Source of the DNA: Daejeonella sp. JGW-45
Lineage (GTDB): Bacteria; Bacteroidota; Bacteroidia; Sphingobacteriales; Sphingobacteriaceae
DNA length: 64,000 nucleotides
Reading direction: 5' to 3'
Assembly (NCBI RefSeq): GCF_029360805.1
Contig: NZ_JARKNC010000010.1
Coordinates: 1 to 64,000, forward strand
A program made the position numbers and the translations under genes. The notes below the pieces were generated by a model. That model had not been told where the DNA came from, did not search any database, and worked only from the letters and a program-made list of their open reading frames with translations. Below are positions 8,423 through 16,767 of the stretch, in pieces; the stretch's first letter is position 1, and the number at the start of each line of letters is the position of its first letter.

Positions 8423-9460
8423 ATGCAATTAACTGCACATCAGATTGGAATATTACTGGAAGGTACTGTAGACGGTAATCCTGACGTGGCAGTAAATCAA
8501 TTGTCAAAGATCGAGGATGCACAAAAAGGCTCTCTCTCTTTCTTGTCTAATACCAAATACGAACAGTATCTATATACCTCGGGAGCTTCAATAATAATAG
8601 TCAATGAAGATTTTACGCCCTCGCAGGCTGTTGCCGCAACATTGATCAGGGTAAAGAACTCGTATAGTGCGTTTTCAATTCTTTTGGAAAAGTACGATGA
8701 GATGATTAAGTCTAACAAAAGCGGTATCGAACAGTTCAGCTTTATACACCCTACCGCCAAAATTGGCAAAGATGTCTACATAGGATCTTTTGCTTATATC
8801 GGTCCGGATGTTAAAATTGGTGACGGAAGCAAGATCTACCCGAATACCTACGTTGCAGATAACGTAACAATAGGAAAAGGTGTCACCCTGTATGCCGGGG
8901 TTAAGGTTTATTTTAATTGTCAGATAGGTGACAAAAGTATTATTCATTCCGGAGCAATAATAGGCGCAGACGGCTTTGGTTTTTCCCCGGATGGTGAAGG
9001 TTCTTACCGTAAGATCAGCCAGATTGGAAATGTTATCCTTGAAGAAAATGTGGAGGTGGGATCAAACACAGCAATCGACCGCGCAACCATGGGCTCAACG
9101 ATTATCCGGAAAGGTGTAAAACTTGATAACCTCATCCAGGTAGCACACAACGTCGAGATCGGGGCTAATACAGTCATCGCAGCCCAAACCGGTATATCGG
9201 GAAGCACAAAAATCGGTGACAATTGCGTAATCGGTGGCCAGGCAGGAGTTGTTGGCCACATTACTATAGCAAACGGATCGAATATAGGCGCGAAATCGGG
9301 TATAAACAATTCGATTAAAATCGAAAATAAGAGCTGGAACGGCGTGCCGCTGGCACCTTACCGCGACTCCCTAAAAATTCAGGTTGTTATGAAGAGACTG
9401 CCCGAACTCGAAGCGAAAGTTCTGGAACTTGAGAAGATCATTAAAAACCTAATAAAATAA
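8423..9460 (+). CDS. lpxD: UDP-3-O-acylglucosamine N-acyltransferase LpxD
   Basis: LpxD adds the second, N-linked hydroxyacyl chain to UDP-3-O-acyl-glucosamine in lipid A synthesis, using acyl-ACP. Residues 1-100 are the uridine-binding N-terminal domain ([18 protein letters not shown]). A left-handed hexapeptide-repeat helix follows, with the catalytic His in [10 protein letters not shown] and the conserved [13 protein letters not shown] segment. A C-terminal helix ([18 protein letters not shown]) closes the trimer. Length 345 is normal. It opens the lipid A block: lpxD, lpxC/fabZ and lpxA in order on the plus strand. Confidence 0.96.
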   Translation: MQLTAHQIGILLEGTVDGNPDVAVNQLSKIEDAQKGSLSFLSNTKYEQYLYTSGASIIIVNEDFTPSQAVAATLIRVKNSYSAFSILLEKYDEMIKSNKSGIEQFSFIHPTAKIGKDVYIGSFAYIGPDVKIGDGSKIYPNTYVADNVTIGKGVTLYAGVKVYFNCQIGDKSIIHSGAIIGADGFGFSPDGEGSYRKISQIGNVILEENVEVGSNTAIDRATMGSTIIRKGVKLDNLIQVAHNVEIGANTVIAAQTGISGSTKIGDNCVIGGQAGVVGHITIANGSNIGAKSGINNSIKIENKSWNGVPLAPYRDSLKIQVVMKRLPELEAKVLELEKIIKNLIK

Positions 9461-9477
9461 CCGTTGGGGAAACGGTT
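9459..9477 (+). other. short hairpin between lpxD and lpxC/fabZ
   Basis: AACCGTT-GGGGA-AACGGTT forms a 7-bp stem overlapping the lpxD stop codon. No T-run follows, so it is not a standard terminator. It may protect or uncouple the two messages, or be incidental. Confidence 0.45.
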
Positions 9478-9489
9478 AACATTGATGCT

Positions 9490-10902
9490 ATGAATGTAAA
9501 ACAAAGAACTATTAAATCTGAGATCTCTGTGACAGGGGTTGGATTACATACTGGCCAGGTGGCTACAATGACATTCAAACCTGCACCAGAAAACCATGGT
9601 TATAAATTTATAAGAACAGACCTTCCGGGTGCACCTGTTATCGATGCGGATGTGGATAACGTAACAGATACTTCACGGGGCACTACCATTTCCCAGAACG
9701 GGGCAAGCGTTAACACCGTTGAGCACGTTCTTGCCAGCCTTGTAGGTGCTGAAGTAGACAACGTGGTGATCGAACTCGACGGACCAGAAACGCCTATAAT
9801 GGATGGCAGCTCCATCATGTTTATGGAAGCACTTGAAAAGGCGGGCATTGTTGACCAGGAAGCTTACCGTGAATACTATACTATCCCGCATAATATTCAT
9901 TATTCTGAACCAGATCGTAAGGTTGAAATGGTTGCGATGCCTCTCGATGATTACAGGTTTACGTGTATGATTGATTATAATTCGCCGGTACTTGGAAGCC
10001 AGCACGCAGCGATAACCACAATTTCAGAATTCAAAAAAGAAATAGCCTCCTGCCGCACATTTTGCTTCCTGCACGAGCTTGAAATGCTATTGAAACATAA
10101 CCTGATAAAAGGTGGTGACCTGAATAATGCGATCGTCGTGGTCGATAAACAGGTGAGTAAGGAAGAACTGAAAAACCTTGCAAGACTCTTTAACCGCGAT
10201 GATATAGACGTAGCCAAGGAGGGTATTCTGAATAACATTGAGCTTCGCCACCAGAATGAGCCGGCACGTCATAAATTACTGGATATGATCGGCGACCTGG
10301 CATTGGTCGGTGTTCCTCTGAAGGGACATATCATGGCCGCCAGACCGGGGCATGCGGCTAATGTCGCATTCGCAAAGAAGATAAAAGCTCAGATCAAAAA
10401 GGAAAAGAATAAAAAGCACATTCAGATATATAATCCCAATGCAACTCCATTATATGATGTAGTTCAGATTATGAACATGCTTCCGCATCGTCAGCCTTTT
10501 TTATTCATCGATAAAATACTTGAACTCTCCAAAACCTATGTTGTAGGCGTGAAAAACGTAACAATGAACGAAGAGTTTTTTAAGGGACATTTTCCGGGCG
10601 CGCCAGTAATGCCCGGTGTTATTCAGATAGAAGCAATGGCACAGACAGGCGGTATTTTGCTGTTAAGCACAGTACCTGACCCGCAAAATTATCTGACTTA
10701 TTTCTTAAAGATCGATAAAGTGAGATTCCGGGCACAGGTATTGCCAGGCGATACGATTATCTTTAGATGCGATCTGATGGAACCAATAAGACGAGGTATC
10801 TGCCAGATGAAAGGCGTCGGCATGGTTGGAGAGAAGATTGTTGTAGAGGCAGAAATGATGGCACAGATTAGCAGAGTTAAAGACAGCGAACCAAGCGTAT
10901 GA
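9490..10902 (+). CDS. lpxC/fabZ: bifunctional LpxC deacetylase / FabZ dehydratase
   Basis: Two enzymes are fused, as is usual in Bacteroidota. Residues 1 to about 300 are LpxC, the zinc deacetylase that commits UDP-3-O-acyl-GlcNAc to lipid A; zinc-site motifs are TVEHVLASL and RHKLLDMIGD, with GLHTG at the N-terminus. From about residue 320 the protein is FabZ, the (3R)-hydroxyacyl-ACP dehydratase, with catalytic His in MLPHRQPFLF and Glu in GVIQIEAMAQ. The Lys-rich linker lies at about 298-312. The fusion places the enzymes competing for hydroxyacyl-ACP in one polypeptide. Its stop overlaps the lpxA start by four bases. Confidence 0.97.
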   Translation: MNVKQRTIKSEISVTGVGLHTGQVATMTFKPAPENHGYKFIRTDLPGAPVIDADVDNVTDTSRGTTISQNGASVNTVEHVLASLVGAEVDNVVIELDGPETPIMDGSSIMFMEALEKAGIVDQEAYREYYTIPHNIHYSEPDRKVEMVAMPLDDYRFTCMIDYNSPVLGSQHAAITTISEFKKEIASCRTFCFLHELEMLLKHNLIKGGDLNNAIVVVDKQVSKEELKNLARLFNRDDIDVAKEGILNNIELRHQNEPARHKLLDMIGDLALVGVPLKGHIMAARPGHAANVAFAKKIKAQIKKEKNKKHIQIYNPNATPLYDVVQIMNMLPHRQPFLFIDKILELSKTYVVGVKNVTMNEEFFKGHFPGAPVMPGVIQIEAMAQTGGILLLSTVPDPQNYLTYFLKIDKVRFRAQVLPGDTIIFRCDLMEPIRRGICQMKGVGMVGEKIVVEAEMMAQISRVKDSEPSV

Positions 10903-11687
10903 TCCAACCCTTAGCATATATACACCCGCAGGCAAAAATTGCTGATAATGTAGTGATTGAGCCTTTTGTTACTATTTATAAAGATGTTGTAGTTGGAGAA
11001 GGAACCTGGATAGGGTCTAACGTAACCATTATGGATGGTGCCAGGATCGGTAAAAATTGCCGGATTTTTCCTGGTGCTGTAATTTCTGCGCCACCACAGG
11101 ACTTAAAATATAAAGGAGAAGCTTCAACGGTTACTGTGGGCGACAACACGATTATTCGAGAGTGTGTTACCCTTAATCGCGGAACTGCTTTAGATAAAAA
11201 CACCACTACCATAGGATCAAATTGCTTGCTTATGGCCTATGTTCACGTAGCCCACGATTGCGTGATCGGAAACAATGTGATCATTGCCAACTCAGTTCAA
11301 TTGGCCGGACATATAGAGGTACAGGACTACGCTTTTATCGGAGGTGCTTCAGCGGTTCATCAATTTGTATCCATCGGAGCACACTCTATTATTTCCGGGG
11401 GCTCACTCGTTCGTAAGGATGTGCCACCATATACCAAGGCAGGCCGTGAGCCCCTTTCGTATGTGGGTATTAATTCTGTTGGATTGAGAAGACGCGGCTT
11501 CTCATCAGAGCAAATTAACGAGATACAGGACATCTATCGCACCATATTCCTTAAAAAATTCAATATAACCCGTGCACTGGATATTATTGAAACAGAACGT
11601 GAGCCAACAGAAATACGTGACGAGATACTGGATTTTATCCGTAACTCCAACCGTGGCGTTATGAAAGGCTTTGGGAGCGGTGTTTAA
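10899..11687 (+). CDS. lpxA: UDP-N-acetylglucosamine acyltransferase LpxA
   Basis: LpxA carries out the first step of lipid A synthesis, moving a hydroxyacyl chain from ACP to the 3-OH of UDP-GlcNAc. The N-terminal two thirds are hexapeptide repeats; the catalytic His lies in AYVHVAHDCVIGN. The helical C-terminal domain begins near residue 190 (VGLRRRGFSSEQINEIQD). At 262 residues it is full length. The ATGA overlap with lpxC/fabZ indicates translational coupling. Confidence 0.97.
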   Translation: MIQPLAYIHPQAKIADNVVIEPFVTIYKDVVVGEGTWIGSNVTIMDGARIGKNCRIFPGAVISAPPQDLKYKGEASTVTVGDNTIIRECVTLNRGTALDKNTTTIGSNCLLMAYVHVAHDCVIGNNVIIANSVQLAGHIEVQDYAFIGGASAVHQFVSIGAHSIISGGSLVRKDVPPYTKAGREPLSYVGINSVGLRRRGFSSEQINEIQDIYRTIFLKKFNITRALDIIETEREPTEIRDEILDFIRNSNRGVMKGFGSGV

Positions 11688-11741
11688 ATTGCATGCGTGT
11701 AGGTGGCAGTTCCTGGTTCGTAATTTTTAATTGCCGTGGCG

Positions 11742-12362
11742 ATGAAGATCATTCTTGAAAAAATCGGAAGGCGCTTTAATCGCGATTGGATCTTCAGAAA
11801 TATTAATTACACTTTCGAAAGCGGCAAATCCTATGCTATCCTGGGAGCTAACGGAAGCGGAAAATCAACTCTTCTGCAGGTTGTTTCAGCGAGTCTTACA
11901 AGTTCCGAAGGCGAGCTTTTTTATCAAAAAGATGGAAGGCCGGTTGATATAGAAAATGTTTTTGATTATTTGAGTATAGCCGCTCCCTATATGGATCTTA
12001 TCGAAGAGTTCTCTTTGGTTGAGCATATCGATTTTCATTTCCAATTTAAAACCTACAGAGAGGGATATTCAAGGGAATCTGTGATAGAGCTTCTCGGACT
12101 GCGTCACTCTCAGCACAAGGCGCTTAAAAATTTCTCGTCCGGCATGAGGCAAAGAGTAAAACTTGCTTTAGCCTTCTGTGCAGATACGGAAGTTCTCTTA
12201 CTCGACGAACCCACTTCCAATCTCGACGCGCAAGGGGTCGAGTGGTACCTCTCTTTAATTAAACAATTTTCCGCCGGTCGCCTGGTTATCGTTTGTTCCA
12301 ACCAGGAACACGAATATGCCTTTTGTGATCACAGGATAGGTGTCGAAGATTATAAGCTCTGA
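11742..12362 (+). CDS. ABC transporter ATP-binding protein
   Basis: This is a single ABC ATPase of about 206 residues with Walker A GANGSGKST, Q-loop region, signature FSSGMRQRVKLA and Walker B VLLLDEPTSNLD. It is short and has no fused membrane part. No permease gene is next to it, so its membrane partner is encoded elsewhere or the protein acts without one. GTG at 11736 and ATG at 11742 are both possible starts; I prefer the ATG. It follows lpxA by about 50 bases and may share its transcript, which hints at an envelope role, but that is inference. Confidence 0.85.
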   Translation: MKIILEKIGRRFNRDWIFRNINYTFESGKSYAILGANGSGKSTLLQVVSASLTSSEGELFYQKDGRPVDIENVFDYLSIAAPYMDLIEEFSLVEHIDFHFQFKTYREGYSRESVIELLGLRHSQHKALKNFSSGMRQRVKLALAFCADTEVLLLDEPTSNLDAQGVEWYLSLIKQFSAGRLVIVCSNQEHEYAFCDHRIGVEDYKL

Positions 12363-12380
12363 TTCAAATCAGCGTCTCTA

Positions 12381-12411
12381 TTTGATATCTGAATTTTTCA
12401 CTGTATCTTTG
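12381..12411 (+). promoter_or_regulatory. efp promoter, full Bacteroidota consensus
   Basis: TTTG (12381-12384), 19 bases, TATCTTTG (12404-12411): an exact match to TTTG-N19-TAnnTTTG. The ATG of efp follows 25 bases after the -7 box. Confidence 0.75.
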
Positions 12412-12436
12412 CGGCTCGAAACCATCAAAATGATTT

Positions 12437-12997
12437 ATGGCAAAAGCGTCAGAAATAAAAACAGGTAATATTCTACGTTATAATGGCGAATTGGTAACTG
12501 TTGATGAGATTATTCATCGTACGCCTGGCAAGGGTGGCGCTTTCTATATTGGTAAGTTCCGGAATATAAAAAGCGGAAAGACGGTTGAAGCCCGCCTGGG
12601 AACTGACGAGCAGGTTGAAATTTGCCGTGTCGAGACGAGTGATTACCAATACCTTTACGAAGAAGGCGATTATTTCGTTGTGATGGATAACACGTCATTT
12701 GAGCAGTTTAGCATTGATAAAAAACTGTTTGGTTCTGCAGCTAAGTTCCTTAAAGAAGGAATGAACGTTATCGTTTCTTTTGAGAGCGAAGAGCCAATTA
12801 TGGCACAGGCGCCTACAACCGTAGAACTTGAGATTGTCTATACCGAGCCTGCAGTAAAGGGAGATACTTCTACCAATGCATTAAAAAATGCTACCGTTGA
12901 AACAGGTATCGAGATCCGTGTGCCTTTATTTGTTAATCAGGGCGATAAAGTAAGAGTTGATACCCGTACCGGGGATTATATAGAAAGAGTAAAATAG
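12437..12997 (+). CDS. efp: elongation factor P
   Basis: EF-P binds the ribosome between the P and E sites and relieves stalling at polyproline stretches. The 186-residue protein has the three-domain EF-P layout: a KOW-like N-domain (KTGNILRYNGELVTVDE), an OB domain, and the C-terminal signature GDKVRVDTRTGDYIERV. The loop that carries the modified residue in other species reads TPGKGGAF with Lys32 at the tip. No modification gene (epmA/epmB, earP) is in the window. It has its own promoter and a strong terminator at 13033-13064. Confidence 0.97.
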   Translation: MAKASEIKTGNILRYNGELVTVDEIIHRTPGKGGAFYIGKFRNIKSGKTVEARLGTDEQVEICRVETSDYQYLYEEGDYFVVMDNTSFEQFSIDKKLFGSAAKFLKEGMNVIVSFESEEPIMAQAPTTVELEIVYTEPAVKGDTSTNALKNATVETGIEIRVPLFVNQGDKVRVDTRTGDYIERVK

Positions 12998-13032
12998 TTA
13001 ATAAGTTTAGTTTTAGGTTTAGGTTGATTATG

Positions 13033-13064
13033 CGGTCTTTCCAGAGGTGGAGAGGCCGTTTTTT
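13033..13064 (+). terminator. rho-independent terminator after efp
   Basis: A 10-bp stem (CGGTCTTTCC / GGAGAGGCCG, with two G-T pairs) closes a six-base loop and is followed by six T. Confidence 0.85.
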
Positions 13065-13102
13065 ATTGGTATCATTTGGACTGAGTTTTATACATTAGTG
13101 TC

Positions 13103-13681
13103 GTGGATAAAGCTACCCTCCGCCAGCAATTTTTACAACGCCGTTTGAATATCCCGCGCTCACGGTACTGGATTCTTACAGATCAAATTGTAGATCAGGT
13201 CAAGTTAATAAACTGGGTGGATTTTAAGATGGTTCACATTTTTCTGCCTATCAGTATGCAGAATGAAATCGATACTTTTTCCATACTACTCTATTTTAAG
13301 CATTCTCATCCAAACCTGCAGATCGTTGTCCCAAGAACTAATTTCAAATCGCTCGAGATGTTAAATATGCTCTATGATCATGAGCACACCATTTTAGGGC
13401 GAAATCGATATGGTATTCCCGAACCTATTCATGGCCGTGTTGTACCGCCTGCAGAGATCGATCTGGTATTTATTCCTTTGCTGGCATTCGACAGAAACGG
13501 CAACCGGGCTGGATACGGAAAAGGTTTTTATGACAGGTTCTTGTCAAATTGCAGACCCGATGTTAAAAAGATCGGTTTGTCATTTTTTGATCCGGTGGAT
13601 GAAATCAGCGATATCAATGAATTTGACGTCCCTCTTGACATGTGCCTTACTCCCGGAAAGACCTGGAAATTTGGTAATTAG
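13103..13681 (+). CDS. 5-formyltetrahydrofolate cyclo-ligase
   Basis: The enzyme converts 5-formyl-THF to 5,10-methenyl-THF using ATP. The 192-residue protein shows the family's N-terminal basic patch (LRQQFLQRRLNIP), the folate/ATP motif region IPLLAFDRNGNRAGYGKGFYDRFL and the final LDMCLTPGKTW. The start is GTG at 13103; the frame offers no nearby ATG that keeps the conserved N-terminus. It stands alone after the efp terminator and meets exonuclease III tail to tail. Confidence 0.92.
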   Translation: MDKATLRQQFLQRRLNIPRSRYWILTDQIVDQVKLINWVDFKMVHIFLPISMQNEIDTFSILLYFKHSHPNLQIVVPRTNFKSLEMLNMLYDHEHTILGRNRYGIPEPIHGRVVPPAEIDLVFIPLLAFDRNGNRAGYGKGFYDRFLSNCRPDVKKIGLSFFDPVDEISDINEFDVPLDMCLTPGKTWKFGN

Positions 13682-13738
13682 TATTCGAGTAAACGGCGAA
13701 TGACACCTCAAAGAGCAGTACTGCTTCTGCCGGCCTAC

Positions 13739-14506
13739 CTACAACGTTAATTCAAGTAATACAGGGCAATGATCGGAATGCCGTGCTTCCGGTAAGATGG
13801 CCGAGCGCCGTATATTTTGTCTTAGTCCTTCACTGACCATATTATAGTCTATGCGCCAGCCAAGATTCTTCATTCTTGCATTAGCACGATAACTCCACCA
13901 GGTATAATTGTGGGGCTCCGCATTTAAGTGCCTGAAGCTATCAACAAAGCCGGTATTGATAAAATTCTCCATCCATTCGCGTTCGGCCGGTAGAAAGCCT
14001 GAAGAGTTAGCATTCGATTTTGGGTTGTGAATATCAATCGCCCGGTGGCAAATATTGTAGTCTCCTGAAATTACAAGTTTGGGATGATCGAGCCTCATTT
14101 TATCAGCATAATCCTGAAAATCCTCAAGAAAGCGATACTTAAACGTCTGTCGCTCTTCACCGCTTGAGCCTGACGGGAAATAAGTGCTCATCACTGAAAA
14201 GCTATCAAAATCGGCTCTTATAACTCTTCCTTCGCGATCATATTCTTGTATTCCGCAGCCATATTCTATGTGCCTGGGCGAATGTTTCGTGAAAATTGCT
14301 GTACCGCTGTAGCCTTTCTTTTCCGCCGGGTTCCAATAGTGTTCATATCCCATTTGCTCCAGAAGAAGCAGATCTACGAGCTGGTCGGGAGTTGCTTTGA
14401 TTTCCTGCAGACAAATAATATCAGGATTTGCTGCCTGCAGCCAGGCCAGCCAGTTTTTACTTAATGCTGAACGTATACCGTTAACATTGTAGGAAATTAT
14501 CTTCAT
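13739..14506 (-). CDS. xth: exodeoxyribonuclease III
   Basis: This Mg-dependent exonuclease/AP endonuclease acts in base-excision repair. The 255-residue protein opens with MKIISYNVNGIRSAL, has the metal Glu in ICLQEIKA, then GYSGTAIFTK, the SGDYNICH motif and the terminal catalytic SDHCPV. Length is normal. It is the third gene of a compact minus-strand group: hypothetical 15222-15566, cyclophilin 14513-15217, then this gene, with gaps of 4 and 6 bases. Confidence 0.95.
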   Translation of the reverse strand: MKIISYNVNGIRSALSKNWLAWLQAANPDIICLQEIKATPDQLVDLLLLEQMGYEHYWNPAEKKGYSGTAIFTKHSPRHIEYGCGIQEYDREGRVIRADFDSFSVMSTYFPSGSSGEERQTFKYRFLEDFQDYADKMRLDHPKLVISGDYNICHRAIDIHNPKSNANSSGFLPAEREWMENFINTGFVDSFRHLNAEPHNYTWWSYRANARMKNLGWRIDYNMVSEGLRQNIRRSAILPEARHSDHCPVLLELTL

Positions 14507-14512
14507 GAGTTT

Positions 14513-15217
14513 TTAAAGAGGACTATTTTTTAACACAAGCCTTCTTTTTTCGATTTTTCTTGCTTCGCGATTTTTAAGAACACTAACTTCCATGCTTATA
14601 TCGTCCATTGGTCTGTCCATGGCATTTGTGCTGACAGAGGCTATTGTATCGACCATCTCCACTCCATGAACTATCTCGCCATAAACCGTGTAGTTTCCAT
14701 CCAGATGGGGAGTGCCGCCGAGTGTTTTGTAAACTTGCCGATGGGCTTCCGGAATAACCCTCCCGTTCATGCGGTTCATCCTTGTTTGGTCGAGTTCAGC
14801 ATCTGTAAATTTTCTGCCCTGCACCAGGTAAAATTGACTTGCGCTCGACGATTTCTCCGGATTGTTATCCCTGGCAGCGGCTAGAACTCCCTTTTTATGA
14901 AAGAGACTGTCACGGAATTCGGCATCTACCCTGTATCCCAGGTCGCCTGATCCCAGGGCTTGTTCTGGTTTTGCCGCTTTTGAATCCGGGTCGCCACCCT
15001 GGATCATAAAGTTTTTGATCACCCTGTGAAAAAGTGTTCCGTTATAGAAGCCTTCATTGGCAAGCTTTAAAAAATTATCGCGGTGCTTCGGAGTTTGATT
15101 ATACAGCATGATGATACACTCACCTTTTGAAGTCTTTATGCGAACATAACTGTGTTTCGGTTTGGCAACTGTTTCAAGAGCGCAAAACAACAACACAAAG
15201 GATATATATTTCTTCAT
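14513..15217 (-). CDS. cyclophilin-type peptidyl-prolyl isomerase, exported
   Basis: The protein catalyses cis-trans isomerisation of Xaa-Pro bonds, probably in the periplasm. An N-terminal signal peptide covers about residues 1-18 (ISFVLLFCALETVA). The cyclophilin core includes LFHRVIKNFMIQGGDP with the catalytic Arg, SASQFYLVQG and YTVYGEIVHGVEMVD. A 20-residue basic tail follows. An insert between the QF and YTVYG motifs (residues about 135-170) is longer than in E. coli PpiA, as is common in Bacteroidota versions. Confidence 0.92.
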   Translation of the reverse strand: MKKYISFVLLFCALETVAKPKHSYVRIKTSKGECIIMLYNQTPKHRDNFLKLANEGFYNGTLFHRVIKNFMIQGGDPDSKAAKPEQALGSGDLGYRVDAEFRDSLFHKKGVLAAARDNNPEKSSSASQFYLVQGRKFTDAELDQTRMNRMNGRVIPEAHRQVYKTLGGTPHLDGNYTVYGEIVHGVEMVDTIASVSTNAMDRPMDDISMEVSVLKNREARKIEKRRLVLKNSPL

Positions 15218-15221
15218 GTCC

Positions 15222-15566
15222 TTAGTCTAATAAGGTTTCAAAATAGGTAATAATCAACGATCTCATAATCATTTCCTGTTCTAATAAGGTGTAAGGTGGG
15301 ATAGGCTTGACAAGAGTCCAGTGCGGCCAGCCATCCTGATCGACACCCTCTAACTCGTAGAAACCCAGTTCACTAAACAAACGGCAGTTGGCGATATGCA
15401 TTAATTCTTCCTTTTGTCTTTTGCTGAACTTTTGCGGCCCTTTTCCCAATTCCTGAACCCCGATCAGGAAAAGCATAACTTTCATGTCCGGAATATCAGT
15501 GTCAAAATCCCTTGCGATTCGCTCCTGCAGCACAGTCCATTTATCATTAATCTCCGATGGTTTCAT
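15222..15566 (-). CDS. conserved hypothetical protein
   Basis: I do not recognise a named family. The 114-residue soluble protein has no signal peptide or membrane segment. It contains a hydrophobic core (MKVMLFLIGVQELG), a basic KFSKRQKEELMHIA segment and an aromatic/proline-rich part (DGWPHWTLVKPIPPYT). It is probably co-transcribed with the cyclophilin and exonuclease III genes four bases downstream. A long inverted repeat at 15607-15655 lies just upstream of its start. Confidence 0.65.
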   Translation of the reverse strand: MKPSEINDKWTVLQERIARDFDTDIPDMKVMLFLIGVQELGKGPQKFSKRQKEELMHIANCRLFSELGFYELEGVDQDGWPHWTLVKPIPPYTLLEQEMIMRSLIITYFETLLD

Positions 15567-15606
15567 CTGTTTATATTTTTGTCTTAGTTGTCAGATGGAG
15601 CCTTTG

Positions 15607-15655
15607 ATAATTAAAATAATCATTGCCATGGGGGTTTAATGATGATTTTAATTAT
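15607..15655. repeat. 18-bp inverted repeat in a divergent intergenic region
   Basis: ATAATTAAAATAATCATT (15607-15624) and AATGATGATTTTAATTAT (15638-15655) are inverted copies with one mismatch, separated by 13 bases. The element sits between the starts of two divergent genes. No T-run follows, so a terminator is unlikely. An operator or a recombination/REP remnant are the alternatives. Confidence 0.7.
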
Positions 15656-15733
15656 GTCGGGTTCATGACTGTAAAAGTCTGTAAAAAATAGATATATGAC
15701 GCTATGCCAGAACAGAAATCTATGTGCAATCAG

Positions 15734-15741
15734 TATATTTG
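15734..15741 (+). promoter_or_regulatory. -7 box TATATTTG before the oxidoreductase
   Basis: An exact TAnnTTTG lies three bases before the ATG at 15745. There is no TTTG at the right distance upstream. If used, the message would be nearly leaderless, and the start at 15724 would be excluded. Confidence 0.45.
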
Positions 15742-15744
15742 CTT

Positions 15745-16767
15745 ATGCAAAAACCAATTGTCACAGCTTTATTGGCTTATGGAATGTCTGGGAAATTATT
15801 CCACGCCCCGTTCATTAATTTTCATCAGGGTTTTAATTTTAAAGGAGTTTTTGAACACAACAATAAGCGCGTTCAGGCTGATTATTCCGGTGTCAAGAGC
15901 TATGACACCTTACAGGAGGTCCTTGATGATAAAGATATAGAGCTCGTGATTGTTAATACTCCAAGCAACCTGCATGTAGATCATACAAGACGGGCTCTGC
16001 TTGCAGGAAAACACGTGCTGGTGGAGAAACCATTTGCACCCACCGTGGAAGAAGCGAAAGACTTATTTGAGCTGGGCCGGAAAGTGAACCGTAAGATCAT
16101 GGTCTATCAGAACCGGCGGTTTTCCAGCGATTTTGAAGTAACGAAAGATATTATTAACAGCGGGAAACTGGGTGAAATCATTGAGATGCATTTGCGTTAC
16201 GATCGTTATAGAGCTGAAATAGGCCCTAAAGCTTTTAAGGAGAATCCTTTTCCGGCCAGCGGCGTAGTTTATGACCTTGCAGCTCACCTATTGGATCAGG
16301 TGATCTGTCTGCTGGGAAGACCTGACAGTTATCGCAAGGTCACTGGTATTTATCGCGACCATTCAAAGGTGGATGATTATGGGCATATTTACCTGTCTTA
16401 TCCGGGCAAAAAGAACGTTTTTATTACAACAAGCCTGCTGGTTGCCGACCCTTTGCCAGGTATTATTATTCATGGCTCTAAAGGGTCTTTTATCAAATCA
16501 TTTTGCGATTCCCAGGAAGATCAGCTGATTGCCGGAATGAAACCCGGAGATTCAGACTTTGGCAAAGAAGATGATGGAAAAGAAGGCCGGCTCACCATCG
16601 TAAATTCTAATGGTGAGAAAAGAACCGAATTGATTGCTTCTGTTAGGGGGAAATATATAGACTTGTTCGAAGCTGTTTATCAGAATATCAGAAACGATGT
16701 TGATTTTCCTGTGAAAGAAGAAGAAGTTCTTATACAGCTTGAAATACTGGAAAGTAAGGCAGATTAA
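15745..16767 (+). CDS. Gfo/Idh/MocA family oxidoreductase
   Basis: This is an NAD(P)-dependent sugar-type dehydrogenase of about 340 residues. The Rossmann start reads VTALLAYGMSGKLFHAPF, and the family motif VEKPFAPTVEEAKDLFELG carries the catalytic-site EKP. The C-terminal beta-sheet domain begins near residue 125 with YQNRRFSSDF, followed by VYDLAAHLLDQ. The protein matches the group often described as oxidoreductases acting on inositol or sugar phosphates, but no neighbour identifies a substrate. The frame also offers ATG at 15724; the conserved N-terminus favours 15745. Confidence 0.9.
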   Translation: MQKPIVTALLAYGMSGKLFHAPFINFHQGFNFKGVFEHNNKRVQADYSGVKSYDTLQEVLDDKDIELVIVNTPSNLHVDHTRRALLAGKHVLVEKPFAPTVEEAKDLFELGRKVNRKIMVYQNRRFSSDFEVTKDIINSGKLGEIIEMHLRYDRYRAEIGPKAFKENPFPASGVVYDLAAHLLDQVICLLGRPDSYRKVTGIYRDHSKVDDYGHIYLSYPGKKNVFITTSLLVADPLPGIIIHGSKGSFIKSFCDSQEDQLIAGMKPGDSDFGKEDDGKEGRLTIVNSNGEKRTELIASVRGKYIDLFEAVYQNIRNDVDFPVKEEEVLIQLEILESKAD

